Source: Vibrio aphrogenes
GTDB lineage: Bacteria > Pseudomonadota > Gammaproteobacteria > Enterobacterales > Vibrionaceae
NCBI RefSeq assembly: GCF_002157735.2
Contig: NZ_AP018689.1
Span: forward strand, 806,001 to 870,000
DNA: 64,000 bases
Direction: 5' to 3'
The position numbers and the translations under genes are program-made. The notes under the pieces are model-generated. The model saw nothing but the letters and a program-made list of their open reading frames with translations, did not search any database and was not told where the DNA came from. Shown here one piece after another: positions 1 through 10,471 of this stretch (position 1 is the stretch's first letter; each line of letters starts with the position of its first letter).

Positions 1-111
1 TGGTGAAACGGATGGTAAAACCGATCACTTATTACGCTTTACCAAAGCCGTAACAGGGGCGTACTTCTTTGCGCCATCAGAAGAGATGTTAGCGAGCTTA
101 GAGTTAGTCTA
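1..111 (+). CDS. C-terminal end of a probable Dyp-type peroxidase (partial)
   Basis: An open frame enters from the left edge and stops with TAG at 109-111, giving about 36 residues. The tail contains [19 protein letters not shown], which resembles the C-terminal strand of Dyp-type (YfeX-like) heme peroxidases. These are cytoplasmic enzymes that oxidise dyes and porphyrins with H2O2. A hairpin terminator follows 23 bases later, so this is a true gene end. The heme-binding part lies outside the window and the family call rests on one motif from memory. Confidence 0.55.
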
Positions 112-134
112 GTTCGTTGTAATGATCATCGAAG

Positions 135-166
135 GGCAGCAAAGACAATTTTGCTGCCTTTTTTTT
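135..166 (+). terminator. Rho-independent terminator of the peroxidase gene
   Basis: GGCAGCAAA (135-143) pairs with TTTGCTGCC (150-158) around a 6-nt loop and is followed by eight T residues. It is 23 bases after the stop codon of the upstream gene. Confidence 0.85.
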
Positions 167-172
167 GGTAGT

Positions 173-398
173 TAACCTCAGATGCGGATAACTAGAAGTC
201 ATTCAATACCGCATTTTGGGCATCTAGCTTCGTTAAAATCAATGCAATAGGCCAGCTATTGACTTATGATTTTGCCTTGTTAGCTATCCCAATTTGCAAT
301 ATTGAGAGAAAGTAACCAACCCTATGTACCTGATATATCTTTTATATATCGTAAGGTTAGAATTGTTGTTGTGACACTCTTATCCGCAGTTGAGGTTA
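173..398. mobile_element. Candidate MITE or IS remnant, 226 bp with 19-bp imperfect terminal inverted repeats
   Basis: The left end TAACCTCAGATGCGGATAA (173-191) is an inverted copy, with two mismatches, of the right end TTATCCGCAGTTGAGGTTA (380-398). The interior is AT-rich and has no long ORF. A short leftward frame ending near 199 could be the tail of a lost transposase, but this is weak. No target duplication longer than 2 bp (GT on both sides) is visible. The element sits between two convergent transcription terminators, a neutral insertion site. It could instead be a long-range mRNA hairpin; the roughly 190-bp spacing makes a small transposable element more likely. Confidence 0.5.
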
Positions 399-482
399 GT
401 TAAAATATCTGATCACTGAATGAGCTTAGTTGGTATTAGTGTGATTGGTATCAAAAGCAGAAAGATAAAAAATAAAGATATA

Positions 483-512
483 AAAAAACGCTGCCCGAGA
501 GCAGCGTTTTTT
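483..512 (-). terminator. Terminator of the ptsH-ptsI-crr operon
   Basis: AAAAAACGCTGC pairs with GCAGCGTTTTTT around a CCGAGA loop, 20 bases beyond the crr stop codon. It has T tracts on both strands, so it may work in both directions. Confidence 0.9.
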
Positions 513-531
513 GTATCACTGAGTAAGAAAA

Positions 532-1041
532 TTACTTAGTGATACGGATAACCGGAGTTTCACCAACAACAACGTTACCAGAAAGCTTATTAAGCTCTTT
601 GATTTCGTCCATGTTAGAGATAACAACTGGTGTTAGTGTTGATTTTGCATTTTCTTGTAAGTAGGCAAGATCGAATTCGATAACTGTGTCACCAGCTTTA
701 ACAGTTTGACCTTCTTCAGCGATACGAGTAAAGCCTTCACCTTTTAGTTCAACAGTGTCGATACCAAAGTGAACGAACAACTCGATGCCATCGTCAGACT
801 CGATAGAGAAAGCGTGGTTAGTTTCAAAGATTTTACCGATTGTACCGTTTACTGGTGCAACCATTTTGTCACCGTTTGGCTTGATAGCAACGCCATCACC
901 AACGATTTTTTCAGCGAAAACGACATCTGGCACGTCTTCGATATTTACAATTTCACCAGAAAGTGGTGCGATGATTTCAATCGCGCCTGCGTCAGCTGTG
1001 TCGTCAGATACTAGCTTCTTAAGTTTGTCAAACAGACCCAT
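532..1041 (-). CDS. crr: PTS glucose-specific EIIA component (Crr)
   Basis: A 169-residue cytosolic phosphocarrier of the sugar phosphotransferase system. It accepts phosphate from HPr and passes it to IIB domains of sugar permeases; unphosphorylated it inhibits non-PTS permeases, and phosphorylated it stimulates adenylate cyclase. The two active-site histidines are visible at H76 and H91 ([13 protein letters not shown]). Length matches the family. AGGAG precedes the ATG at 1041. It is the last gene of ptsH-ptsI-crr, 52 bases after ptsI. The nagE gene in this window encodes no IIA domain, so Crr is the likely phosphate donor for GlcNAc uptake. Confidence 0.97.
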   Translation of the reverse strand: MGLFDKLKKLVSDDTADAGAIEIIAPLSGEIVNIEDVPDVVFAEKIVGDGVAIKPNGDKMVAPVNGTIGKIFETNHAFSIESDDGIELFVHFGIDTVELKGEGFTRIAEEGQTVKAGDTVIEFDLAYLQENAKSTLTPVVISNMDEIKELNKLSGNVVVGETPVIRITK

Positions 1042-1093
1042 GTCTTGCTCCTAAGCAGTTAACTTTTTAATCTTTAACTAAAAGATTATATTC

Positions 1094-2818
1094 TTAATTC
1101 GATTTTTCTGCGATAAATTTATCAACGCAGGCTTCGATTTCTGCCGCAGTTGGTAAGGCAAGCGCTTCTTCAGCCATTGCTTTAACTTCTGCGTAGTTTG
1201 AGTTACGGATGATTTTCTTCACGCGAGGGATAGAGATACCGCTCATGCTGAATTCATCTAAACCCATACCCAGTAGAAGTAGAGTAGCACGTTCGTCACC
1301 TGCTAGCTCACCACACATACCTGTCCATTTGCCTTCTTTGTGAGATGCATCAATAACTTGCTTAATCACAGTCAGTACAGCAGGAGAGAGTGGGTTGTAC
1401 AAGTGAGAAATCAACTCGTTACCACGGTCAACAGCCAGAGTATATTGGGTTAAATCGTTTGTGCCAATACTAAAGAAAGAAACCTCTTTAGCTAGGTGAT
1501 GTGCAATTGCTGCTGCCGCTGGGGTTTCAACCATTACACCGATTTCTATATTCTCATCAAATGCCAAGCCTTCGCTACGAAGTTCAGCTTTGTATTCTTC
1601 AATGGCCGCTTTCAGTTCACGGATCTCTTCAACAGAGATAATCATTGGGAACATGATGCGTAGCTTGCCGTGAGCAGAGGCACGTAAAATACCACGTAAT
1701 TGGTCTTTTAAGATTTCGCGACGGTCTAAGCTAATACGGACTGCACGCCAGCCAAGGAATGGGTTCATTTCTTGTGGCAGGTCCATGTATGGAAGATCTT
1801 TATCACCACCGATGTCCATAGTACGGATAATCACCGCTTGGTCACCCATGGCTTCTGCAACTTCTTTATAGGCTTGATATTGCTCTTCTTCAGTCGGAAG
1901 GGCATCACGGTCCATAAATAGGAATTCAGTACGGTATAGACCAACACCTTCACCGCCGTTACGAATAATACCGTCACAGTCTTTCACTGTACCGATGTTA
2001 CCGCATACTTCGACATGATGTTCATCTAAAGTGACTGCTGGTAAATCTTTCAATTTCGCTAATTCTTCTTTCTCAGCTAAGAAAGCATCACGAATTGATT
2101 TGGCTTCTTGAAGCTCAGCTTCAGAAGGGTTAACGATCACTTTATTATTGATAGCATCAAGAATGATGGTGTCACCATTGGATACTTTCTTAGTGATGTC
2201 GTTAGTACCTACAATCGCTGGTAGCTCAAGAGAGCGTGCCATGATTGAGGTGTGAGAAGTACGACCACCAATATCACATACGAAACCAAGTACGTATTGT
2301 AGGTTGATTTGCGCGGTTTCTGATGGTGTTAAATCGTTAGCAACAAGAATCACTTCTTCGTTGATAGCGCTTAATGAAACAATGTGAATGCCTAAAGCAT
2401 TTTTAACAAAACGTGTACCAATATCACGGATATCGGTAGCACGTTCTTTAAGGTAGTCATCATCAAGAGACTCAAGTGCAGTAGCTTGTTCTTCGATTAC
2501 AGTGTGAATCGCAAGATCTGCTGACATTTTGTCAGATTTGATGAGGGCTAAAATTTCTTCTTCTAGCTCTTCATCTTCAAGCAACATGATATGGCCTTCA
2601 AAGATTGCTTCTTTTTCTTCACCAAAAGTTTCAAGTGCTTTTTGTTTAATACCTTCTAATTGCTCAGAAGATTTATTACGAGCATCAAAGAAGCGTTTTA
2701 CTTCTGCTTCAACTTGATCGTCCGAAATAGGAGTTTTATTTAGGACAATTTCATCTTCTTGAAGAAGTAGTGCTTTACCGAAAGCAATACCAGGAGATGC
2801 TAGAATTCCAGAAATCAT
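1094..2818 (-). CDS. ptsI: PTS enzyme I, phosphoenolpyruvate-protein phosphotransferase
   Basis: A 574-residue cytosolic enzyme that takes phosphate from PEP and transfers it to HPr, the first step of PTS sugar uptake. H189 in [13 protein letters not shown] is the phosphorylated histidine. The C-terminal PEP-binding barrel contains the [13 protein letters not shown] signature and the GMCGE cysteine motif. Length is essentially that of E. coli enzyme I. It lies 60 bases after ptsH and 52 before crr in one operon with a single terminator after crr. Confidence 0.98.
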   Translation of the reverse strand: MISGILASPGIAFGKALLLQEDEIVLNKTPISDDQVEAEVKRFFDARNKSSEQLEGIKQKALETFGEEKEAIFEGHIMLLEDEELEEEILALIKSDKMSADLAIHTVIEEQATALESLDDDYLKERATDIRDIGTRFVKNALGIHIVSLSAINEEVILVANDLTPSETAQINLQYVLGFVCDIGGRTSHTSIMARSLELPAIVGTNDITKKVSNGDTIILDAINNKVIVNPSEAELQEAKSIRDAFLAEKEELAKLKDLPAVTLDEHHVEVCGNIGTVKDCDGIIRNGGEGVGLYRTEFLFMDRDALPTEEEQYQAYKEVAEAMGDQAVIIRTMDIGGDKDLPYMDLPQEMNPFLGWRAVRISLDRREILKDQLRGILRASAHGKLRIMFPMIISVEEIRELKAAIEEYKAELRSEGLAFDENIEIGVMVETPAAAAIAHHLAKEVSFFSIGTNDLTQYTLAVDRGNELISHLYNPLSPAVLTVIKQVIDASHKEGKWTGMCGELAGDERATLLLLGMGLDEFSMSGISIPRVKKIIRNSNYAEVKAMAEEALALPTAAEIEACVDKFIAEKSN

Positions 2819-2878
2819 AGCCTTACCTTAATTTGTTCAAATATAAAAAGTACAATTACAGCTAATCACGCGTGGTGA

Positions 2879-3136
2879 TTAGTGTAGCTCATCCATTAGA
2901 GCCACTAGGTGGTCAACTGCTGCTTCAGCTTGTGGGCCTTCTGCAGAGATAGTTACAACAGTGCCTTTTACTAGACCTAGAGTTTGTAGTTTGAAAAGGC
3001 TCTTAGCACTTGCGCTTTTGCCATTAGAAGTCACTGTGATATCAGCATCAAATGCTTTAGCTTCTTTTACGAATTGCGCAGCTGGACGAGTGTGAAGGCC
3101 GTTTTCTGCAGTGATTTCTACTTGCTTCTGATACAT
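2879..3136 (-). CDS. ptsH: PTS phosphocarrier protein HPr
   Basis: An 85-residue cytosolic carrier that relays phosphate from enzyme I to EIIA domains. The active H15 lies in [15 protein letters not shown]46 is in the position that is regulatory in Gram-positives. First gene of ptsH-ptsI-crr, with a candidate promoter upstream at 3266-3295. Size and motif leave no real alternative. Confidence 0.98.
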   Translation of the reverse strand: MYQKQVEITAENGLHTRPAAQFVKEAKAFDADITVTSNGKSASAKSLFKLQTLGLVKGTVVTISAEGPQAEAAVDHLVALMDELH

Positions 3137-3265
3137 GTGTGTTACCCCGATTAATTTGCTTTTTGTTGGAAACTGAAAGTAGTTTAGCTTACCTTCTTAT
3201 TTATCGCTTCGCTAGTGAAGAAATAAGTCGCGCCAAACTTGTCCTTTCAATCATCACTTATATTT

Positions 3266-3295
3266 ATTTATTTCTAATACCTAACCTATGGTCAA
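3266..3295 (-). promoter_or_regulatory. Candidate sigma-70 promoter for ptsHI-crr
   Basis: Reading leftward, TTGACC (3290-3295) is followed after 18 bases by ATAAAT (3266-3271), about 130 bases before the ptsH ATG. The -35 is good and the -10 is moderate. A by-eye call; other start sites in this 230-base leader are possible. Confidence 0.35.
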
Positions 3296-3368
3296 ATATT
3301 AGGCTTCTTTATTTTGAAGCTTAAAATAAAACAGCCCGATTATTACTAAAGGCGTGGTGCGAATCAAC

Positions 3369-3395
3369 AAAAAAGCCCCATAAAGGAGCTTTTTT
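3369..3395 (-). terminator. Terminator of cysK
   Basis: AAAAAAGCCCC and GGAGCTTTTTT form an 11-bp stem with one mismatch around ATAAA. The T run is at the 3' side in the leftward direction, 28 bases beyond the cysK stop. Confidence 0.8.
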
Positions 3396-3422
3396 CCGAG
3401 AAAAATTGATTTGAACCAGTTT

Positions 3423-4391
3423 TTACTGTTCGTTCTCTTTGTCGGTAAAGAGGCCTGAAAATAGAGCGGTGCTGAGGTAACGCTCACCAGAGCTCGGTAG
3501 GACTGCTACAATAGTTTTTCCTTCAAATTCAGGGAGTTCTGCTATTTTGTTAGCCGCTACAATCGCTGCTCCAGAAGATATTCCTGCTAAGATTCCTTCC
3601 TCTTCCATCAGGCGACGAGCCATGATAATTGCTTCATCTGAAGTCACAGAAATAACTTTGTCGATTTGCGATAAATCTAAGTTACCAGGGATAAATCCGG
3701 CACCAATGCCCTGAATTTTATGTGGCGCAGGCTTAATTTCTTCACCTGCTAGTGCTTGAGCAATGACGGGTGACTCTGCTGGTTCGACGGCAACTGTGGT
3801 GATAGCTTTACCTTTAGTATTTTTAAGGTAACGGCTGGTTCCAGTTAATGTACCACCTGTACCTACGCCTGAAACAAACACATCGACTTGACCGTCTGTG
3901 GCATCCCAAATTTCTGGACCGGTAGTTTGTTCGTGAATGGCTGGGTTTGCTGGGTTATTAAATTGCTGTAAAAGGAGATATTTACTCGGATCGCTGGCTA
4001 CGATCTCTTCGGCTTTAGCAATTGCGCCTTTCATGCCTTTTGCTGCTTCAGTGAGCTCTAAGTTGGCTCCAAGTGCTTTGAGAAGTTTACGACGCTCAAG
4101 ACTCATAGACTCTGGCATGGTTAAAGTTAGTTTGTAGCCGCGTGCTGCTGCGACATAAGCTAGTGCAATACCTGTATTGCCACTGGTTGGTTCAACCAAT
4201 TCAACCCCTGGTTTTAACAGTCCTGCTTTTTCTGCCTCCCATACCATGTTGGCACCGATACGGCATTTTACGCTAAAGCTAGGGTTGCGGGCTTCAATCT
4301 TCGCTAACACATTGCCTTTGCTTACACGGTTTAGGCGCACGAGAGGGGTATTACCAATCGTCTGAGAGTTATCTTCGTAAATTTTTGTCAT
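3423..4391 (-). CDS. cysK: Cysteine synthase A (O-acetylserine sulfhydrylase)
   Basis: A 322-residue PLP enzyme that makes L-cysteine from O-acetylserine and sulfide in the cytosol. The PLP lysine is K42 in [13 protein letters not shown], the substrate loop is [12 protein letters not shown], and the phosphate-binding [10 protein letters not shown] motif is present. The start at 4391 ([10 protein letters not shown]) matches family N-termini. It lies next to cysZ, as in enterobacteria, but with a 295-base gap and its own terminator. The gap carries a TTGAAC/GTTCAA palindrome that could be a regulatory site. Confidence 0.96.
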   Translation of the reverse strand: MTKIYEDNSQTIGNTPLVRLNRVSKGNVLAKIEARNPSFSVKCRIGANMVWEAEKAGLLKPGVELVEPTSGNTGIALAYVAAARGYKLTLTMPESMSLERRKLLKALGANLELTEAAKGMKGAIAKAEEIVASDPSKYLLLQQFNNPANPAIHEQTTGPEIWDATDGQVDVFVSGVGTGGTLTGTSRYLKNTKGKAITTVAVEPAESPVIAQALAGEEIKPAPHKIQGIGAGFIPGNLDLSQIDKVISVTSDEAIIMARRLMEEEGILAGISSGAAIVAANKIAELPEFEGKTIVAVLPSSGERYLSTALFSGLFTDKENEQ

Positions 4392-4448
4392 GTCGATGTT
4401 CCTTCATTACACAGTAGAGTAAGAATAGATTTACTTAAGCGTACCTCA

Positions 4449-4462
4449 TTGAACCTGTTCAA
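4449..4462. promoter_or_regulatory. Palindrome in the cysK upstream region
   Basis: TTGAAC (4449-4454) and GTTCAA (4457-4462) form a perfect dyad with a 2-base spacer, 58 bases upstream of the cysK ATG. A direct repeat TCAATTGGG overlaps and follows it. Position fits a regulator-binding site for cysK, but it does not resemble a specific operator I can name. Confidence 0.3.
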
Positions 4463-4630
4463 TTGGGATTCACTTTCTCAATTGGGGTCTAGGTGCTTTT
4501 TATGCAGTTTCAAAAGGATAAATCTTCAACGGATAAGGTGAAAGGAATAAATGGTTATATGATATGGAGAAAAGGTACCCTAAGTTGGAAAATGCGATGC
4601 TAATAATAAGTGCGCGTTCTCTTGCTTAAC

Positions 4631-4663
4631 AACCATGGCCCGTCTCAGGTTAGAGCCATGGTT
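4631..4663. repeat. Hairpin between cysZ and cysK
   Basis: AACCATGGC (4631-4639) is a perfect inverted copy of GCCATGGTT (4655-4663) with a 15-nt loop, 24 bases beyond the cysZ stop. Reading leftward there is no T tract after it, so it is not a standard intrinsic terminator. It may be a 3'-end stabilising hairpin for cysZ mRNA or a Rho-dependent end. Confidence 0.6.
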
Positions 4664-4686
4664 GGGGGTGGGAGGGATAACCAAGA

Positions 4687-5451
4687 TCAGTTTTTAGCTT
4701 TATATCTGTCGACCCACATTGCTGTAGCACCACAAACGGCAACCGGCATTACGAATAAGTTTACAATGGGTATCATGGTACATACTGCGACTAATCCACC
4801 AAAGCTATAAGCTCGCCATTTATCTTCTTTTAAGTCGTCTTTCATTTTAGGAAAGGTGACTTTATGGTTATCAAATGGATAATCGCAGTACTGAATGGCC
4901 ATCATCCAAGCAGAAAAAATAAACCATAAGATCGGGCCTAATGTTTGTCCTAAGGCAGGAATGAGCAACAGGATAAATAGCCCTAATGCTTTAGGTAAAT
5001 AATAGACTAACTTAATCCATTCTCGGTGTAGAATGCGTGGAGTATCTTTAATCAGTGAGAACAAATTTTGTTCACTAGGACCACTGCCAGTTAATTGAAT
5101 TTCTAATTTTTCCGCCAATAAGCCATTAAACGGCGCAGCAATCCAATTGGCGACTGTGCTGAAAAAGTAGCTGAAGGTGGCAATGATGGTAATCCCTAAT
5201 AAAGGAAGTAGTAGGTAGGATAACCAAGAAAACATATCAGGAATGGTGCCAAGCCAACTTTCTAACCACTCACTTAAATTGCTATATAAGTAGAATAAAG
5301 AACCACCAAACAACAGAATATTGGTGATAAGTGGTAAAATAACAAATCGGCGGATTCCTGGTTTAAAGCAGAGCTGTGCTCCATAGAAAAAATAACCAAA
5401 TCCAGTTTTAGTCGTAAGGGAAGTTTTCTGGTGAAGATCAGAAGACGACAT
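4687..5451 (-). CDS. cysZ: Sulfate transporter CysZ
   Basis: A 254-residue inner-membrane protein that imports sulfate for cysteine synthesis. Long hydrophobic segments near residues 25-50, 65-95, 140-175 and 200-230 fit the CysZ (EI24 / PF07264) family, as do the FGYFFYGAQLCF start and the WIAAPFNGLLAE loop. I place the start at ATG 5451 because GGAG lies five bases upstream. A GTG two codons earlier has no better ribosome site. The neighbouring cysK uses the sulfide derived from this sulfate. Confidence 0.92.
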   Translation of the reverse strand: MSSSDLHQKTSLTTKTGFGYFFYGAQLCFKPGIRRFVILPLITNILLFGGSLFYLYSNLSEWLESWLGTIPDMFSWLSYLLLPLLGITIIATFSYFFSTVANWIAAPFNGLLAEKLEIQLTGSGPSEQNLFSLIKDTPRILHREWIKLVYYLPKALGLFILLLIPALGQTLGPILWFIFSAWMMAIQYCDYPFDNHKVTFPKMKDDLKEDKWRAYSFGGLVAVCTMIPIVNLFVMPVAVCGATAMWVDRYKAKN

Positions 5452-5823
5452 GAACACTCCAATAAATCAATATAATGTCTAAACGCTATTCTACTGTTAT
5501 CTTGCAATAAGAAAAGAGAAAGCACTTGTTAAGCATAATGCAGCCAATGCGCTATCGCACAAAAAAACATCACAATGATTCACTCAATCATCACAATGCT
5601 TGACTTAATTATAAAGATGCCTGAATACTGACATTATTTGGTTCAAAACTGATATAAATATTTGGTAAAGTAACGGACAGTGTTATGCAACCAACTTGTT
5701 TTTCTCTTTTGGTGAGACATTTTCATAAAAGAGTGAAGGCAATATAAGTATCAAAGTGATGGTTTATTATTCAGTAAGTTGGATGATGGTTTCGATAATT
5801 AGATTAATAGTTGAGAGTGACAA
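5452..5823. other. Intergenic region between cysZ and zipA
   Basis: This 372-base divergent spacer must hold the promoters of cysZ and zipA. A TTGACTTAATTATAAA stretch near 5600 is promoter-like, but its spacing is not convincing. I see no hairpin terminator, RNA gene or supported small ORF. Confidence 0.4.
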
Positions 5824-6711
5824 ATGCAGGAATTGCGACTAGTACTCATCATTGTTGGCGGTCTGGCTATTGCTGGTTTGCTGGTACACGGTATTTGGAC
5901 GAGTAAGAAAGAAGGTAAAGCAAAATTTGCTGATAAGCCTTTAAACAAAATGGAACCTAAAGTCGATACTTTACTCGATGATGATGCAGAGGAAGGCATT
6001 GTTTCACATGCTAAGCCGATTGCAGAAAGAACAGAACCGGCTTTTCACGCTGAGGTCGAGGATGAAGAGCACGACCCTTTATTTGGACGCTCGGATATTG
6101 GCATAAAAGAAACGTCATTTTCAGCAACACCCACCGAAGAACCAGAATTTACCTCTCAACCAGAACCTGTGGTTGAGCCTGCTATTGCTCAACCAACTTA
6201 TGAGCCATCTCAGCCCAAAGCTGAAGCAGTACCAGCGGTGGAAAAAACAACACAACAGCCTGAACCTGAAGCTAAAAAAGAAGAAATGGAAGTGATCGTT
6301 TTTCATGTTCATGCTGCGGGTAATGCGCAATTTGTCGGTACTGATCTTTTTGAAAGCATGAAGCAAAATGGCTTAATTTATGGTGCGATGGATATTTTCC
6401 ACCGCCATACGGATACCTCTGGTACTGGTAAAGTTTTATTTAGTGTCGCTAATATGATGAATCCTGGCACATTGGCTCATGATGATCCGGCAACGTTCCA
6501 AACGAAAGGGATATCGTTTTTTATGACCCTGCCTTGTTTTGGCAATCCAGATCAAAACTTTAAGCTCATGCTTCGAACGGCTCAACAGATCGCGGATGAT
6601 CTAGGGGCAAACGTTCTTGATGATAAGCGCAACTTAATGACACCAAATCGATTGTCGGCGTACCGTCAACAAATTCGTGATTATGTCGCAAGAAATGCCG
6701 AAGTCGAATAG
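5824..6711 (+). CDS. zipA: Cell division protein ZipA
   Basis: A 295-residue inner-membrane anchor for FtsZ at the septum. It has a single N-terminal membrane segment (residues 4-24), a short basic region, then a long acidic and Pro/Gln/Glu-rich linker to about residue 155. The C-terminal ZipA domain that binds the FtsZ tail follows (about 157-290, starting [17 protein letters not shown]). Architecture and order zipA-ligA are as in E. coli. A terminator-like hairpin lies between zipA and ligA. Confidence 0.96.
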   Translation: MQELRLVLIIVGGLAIAGLLVHGIWTSKKEGKAKFADKPLNKMEPKVDTLLDDDAEEGIVSHAKPIAERTEPAFHAEVEDEEHDPLFGRSDIGIKETSFSATPTEEPEFTSQPEPVVEPAIAQPTYEPSQPKAEAVPAVEKTTQQPEPEAKKEEMEVIVFHVHAAGNAQFVGTDLFESMKQNGLIYGAMDIFHRHTDTSGTGKVLFSVANMMNPGTLAHDDPATFQTKGISFFMTLPCFGNPDQNFKLMLRTAQQIADDLGANVLDDKRNLMTPNRLSAYRQQIRDYVARNAEVE

Positions 6712-6729
6712 CAAAAACACGTAAACTAG

Positions 6730-6755
6730 AGGCTCCTTTACTGGGGCCTTTTTTA
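6730..6755 (+). terminator. Terminator after zipA
   Basis: AGGCTCC (6730-6736) pairs with GGGGCCT (6743-6749, one G-T pair), followed by six T. It lies 18 bases after the zipA stop and 42 before ligA, so ligA may have its own promoter or depend on read-through. Confidence 0.75.
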
Positions 6756-6794
6756 TTAATAATCCCATAGATTTTATGTAATAGTCAGGTATAG

Positions 6795-8813
<2,019 letters not shown>

Positions 8814-8848
8814 CTTTATTTTAATTTTTAAATAAGTATCTATTTTTA

Positions 8849-8876
8849 GGGTGTCCATTTGGGCGCCCTTTTTTTT
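8849..8876 (+). terminator. Terminator of ligA
   Basis: GGGTGTCC (8849-8856) pairs with GGGCGCCC (8861-8868, two G-T pairs) around ATTT, followed by eight T. Confidence 0.85.
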
Positions 8877-9038
8877 ACTTTTAAGTAACATGAGTGTTGT
8901 TAATGTTAATAGTAAAATATTTTCATCGAAAAAAGATAATCATAGTGAATGATTCTTTGCGGTGGAATTAAAGTTTTCATTTATATTTGCTTTTTATCTT
9001 ATTGATAAATATGAATTATATTCTTATTTTGCGAGAAG

Positions 9039-9054
9039 TGTGATTTGAGTCACC
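9039..9054 (+). promoter_or_regulatory. CRP-like site upstream of the porin gene
   Basis: TGTGA-TTTGAG-TCACC matches the CRP consensus TGTGA-N6-TCACA at 9 of 10 positions. It lies 247 bases before the porin ATG, within a 424-base spacer after the ligA terminator. CRP control would fit a sugar-related porin. A looser dyad TTTTC-ATC-GAAAA at 8920-8932 could be a NagC-type site, with low confidence. Confidence 0.55.
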
Positions 9055-9181
9055 TTTGCAAGGGAACTTTGCACTGGCTCATGTTTTTTTGCTAAAAAAT
9101 TAACTTAGTGTTGATATTTCGCGTAGCAAAGTTAGTCTTAAGCACGTGGGTACACATTGTGTATAAACATAATAAATATTT

Positions 9182-9209
9182 TTTCGCCTAGTTAGTTTAC
9201 TAAGCGAAA
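9182..9209 (+). repeat. Hairpin in the porin leader
   Basis: TTTCGC-c-TAGT (9182-9192) pairs with ACTA-a-GCGAAA (9199-9209). A weaker pair ACCTTG/CAAGGT (9224-9229 and 9256-9261) follows. Both lie in the region expected to be a long 5' leader of the porin mRNA. No T tract follows, so they are more likely stability or control elements than terminators. Confidence 0.45.
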
Positions 9210-9300
9210 TAACAGAAAAGGATACCTTGTTGCTTTCGGCGGCCACTTAAAGTTTCAAGGTGAAGTCAATACAGCTATGTCCATTTTTAGGAGCTTTTCC

Positions 9301-10389
9301 ATGGAAAAAATTTTTAAACGTACGCTTTTAGGCGCGGCAATTTCTACCGTCGCATTGGCTGGTACAGCTAACGCAGCAATTCCTCTTGCAGGTGATGCCG
9401 TTCAATTTTATGGTCAAGCAGCAGGTTATATGTTGTTTGCTGATGACCAAGATGACAGTAACTTTGGGGTCGACTTAGAGTCACGTATCGGTTTCCGTGG
9501 TACTGTTGAGTTTGAAGATTTTGCACCAAATCTTATTTGGCAAATTGAAGGTGGTAATGCCAATAACGGCGATAAATCAGGGCAGCTAGGTGCTCGTGAT
9601 ACTTATTTAGGTCTTGATTTTGACGGCTTTGGTTCTATCAAATATGGCCGTCAATTAGTGGCAACTTATAACTATGTTGACTGGCCTCACTCGAACCCAG
9701 GCTTAGGTAATGTCTTTGATTGGAACAATGATATTGGTGCTGGCTTCCAAGATCGTGCTGATCACGTCGTACGCTATGATTCTGCAAACTGGGGTGGTTT
9801 TTCGTTCCAAGCAACGGTCAGTGGTATGGAGAATACTGTTGATGCACTAGTTGCAAGTGTGGCAGCGTCTTACTCTGCTGATATGTTTAATGTTCATGCG
9901 GGTTATTATAACCGCGGAGATTATGACAGCACAGGTCCTAATGGTGAAAACCAATATATTATCGATCCAAATACGGGCGAAGTTGTTCTTAACCCAAATT
10001 ACGATCCAAATGGAGCCAAAGTTAAAGTTTATGGTAACAACTATGCCATCGTTGGTGGTAGTTTGTTCTTAGGTGATGTGACATTTACTGCAGCTTATAA
10101 ATATATGGAGCAAGACTCTGCCGCTGGTACAAACAGCCAAAATGCATGGTCAACCACAGCTCAATATGTACTCAATAATAAATGGGTATTTAAAGTTGGT
10201 TACGCAGGTACGGATGATGCCGATATGGCAGATGGTACTGGTCAAGATACCGCAGATACTGCTTTGACAGCTCGTCTAGGATACTTACTACCAAGTACAT
10301 ATCTATACATCGATTCACGTAACTACGACATGAACAATTCTGGTGATTGGAACAATTTCGTTCTTGTCGGTGCTGAATACTATTTCTAA
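9301..10389 (+). CDS. Outer-membrane porin, candidate chitoporin
   Basis: A 362-residue precursor with a 25-residue signal peptide (MEKIFKRTLL to ANA, then AIPLAG). Its beta-rich body with FYGQAAGYMLF, ESRIGFRGTVEFED and RDTYLGLDFDGFGSIKYGRQ segments is typical of trimeric Gram-negative porins. It ends in aromatic EYYF, the usual BAM recognition tail. I start at ATG 9301 because AGGAGC lies seven bases before it; the ATG at 9277 lacks a ribosome site and would spoil the signal peptide. In V. cholerae, as I recall, the porin next to ligA is the chitin-induced chitoporin. That and the CRP-like site suggest chitooligosaccharide uptake. A general diffusion porin is the alternative. Confidence 0.85.
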   Translation: MEKIFKRTLLGAAISTVALAGTANAAIPLAGDAVQFYGQAAGYMLFADDQDDSNFGVDLESRIGFRGTVEFEDFAPNLIWQIEGGNANNGDKSGQLGARDTYLGLDFDGFGSIKYGRQLVATYNYVDWPHSNPGLGNVFDWNNDIGAGFQDRADHVVRYDSANWGGFSFQATVSGMENTVDALVASVAASYSADMFNVHAGYYNRGDYDSTGPNGENQYIIDPNTGEVVLNPNYDPNGAKVKVYGNNYAIVGGSLFLGDVTFTAAYKYMEQDSAAGTNSQNAWSTTAQYVLNNKWVFKVGYAGTDDADMADGTGQDTADTALTARLGYLLPSTYLYIDSRNYDMNNSGDWNNFVLVGAEYYF

Positions 10390-10425
10390 CTCACATTGTT
10401 AGCACTTTAGTTTTGTTATAGTAAT

Positions 10426-10451
10426 CGGGCACCACTGATGGTGCCCGTTTT
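10426..10451 (+). terminator. Terminator of the porin gene
   Basis: CGGGCACC (10426-10433) and GGTGCCCG (10440-10447) form a perfect 8-bp stem around ACTGAT, followed by TTTT. Confidence 0.9.
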
Positions 10452-10471
10452 ATTAAGATTAAGGATGAAAT

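Noticed and set aside
3299..3487. 62-codon minus-strand frame overlapping the cysK 3' end
   Set aside because: It spans the cysK terminator and overlaps the cysK tail in another frame; no ribosome site or homology.
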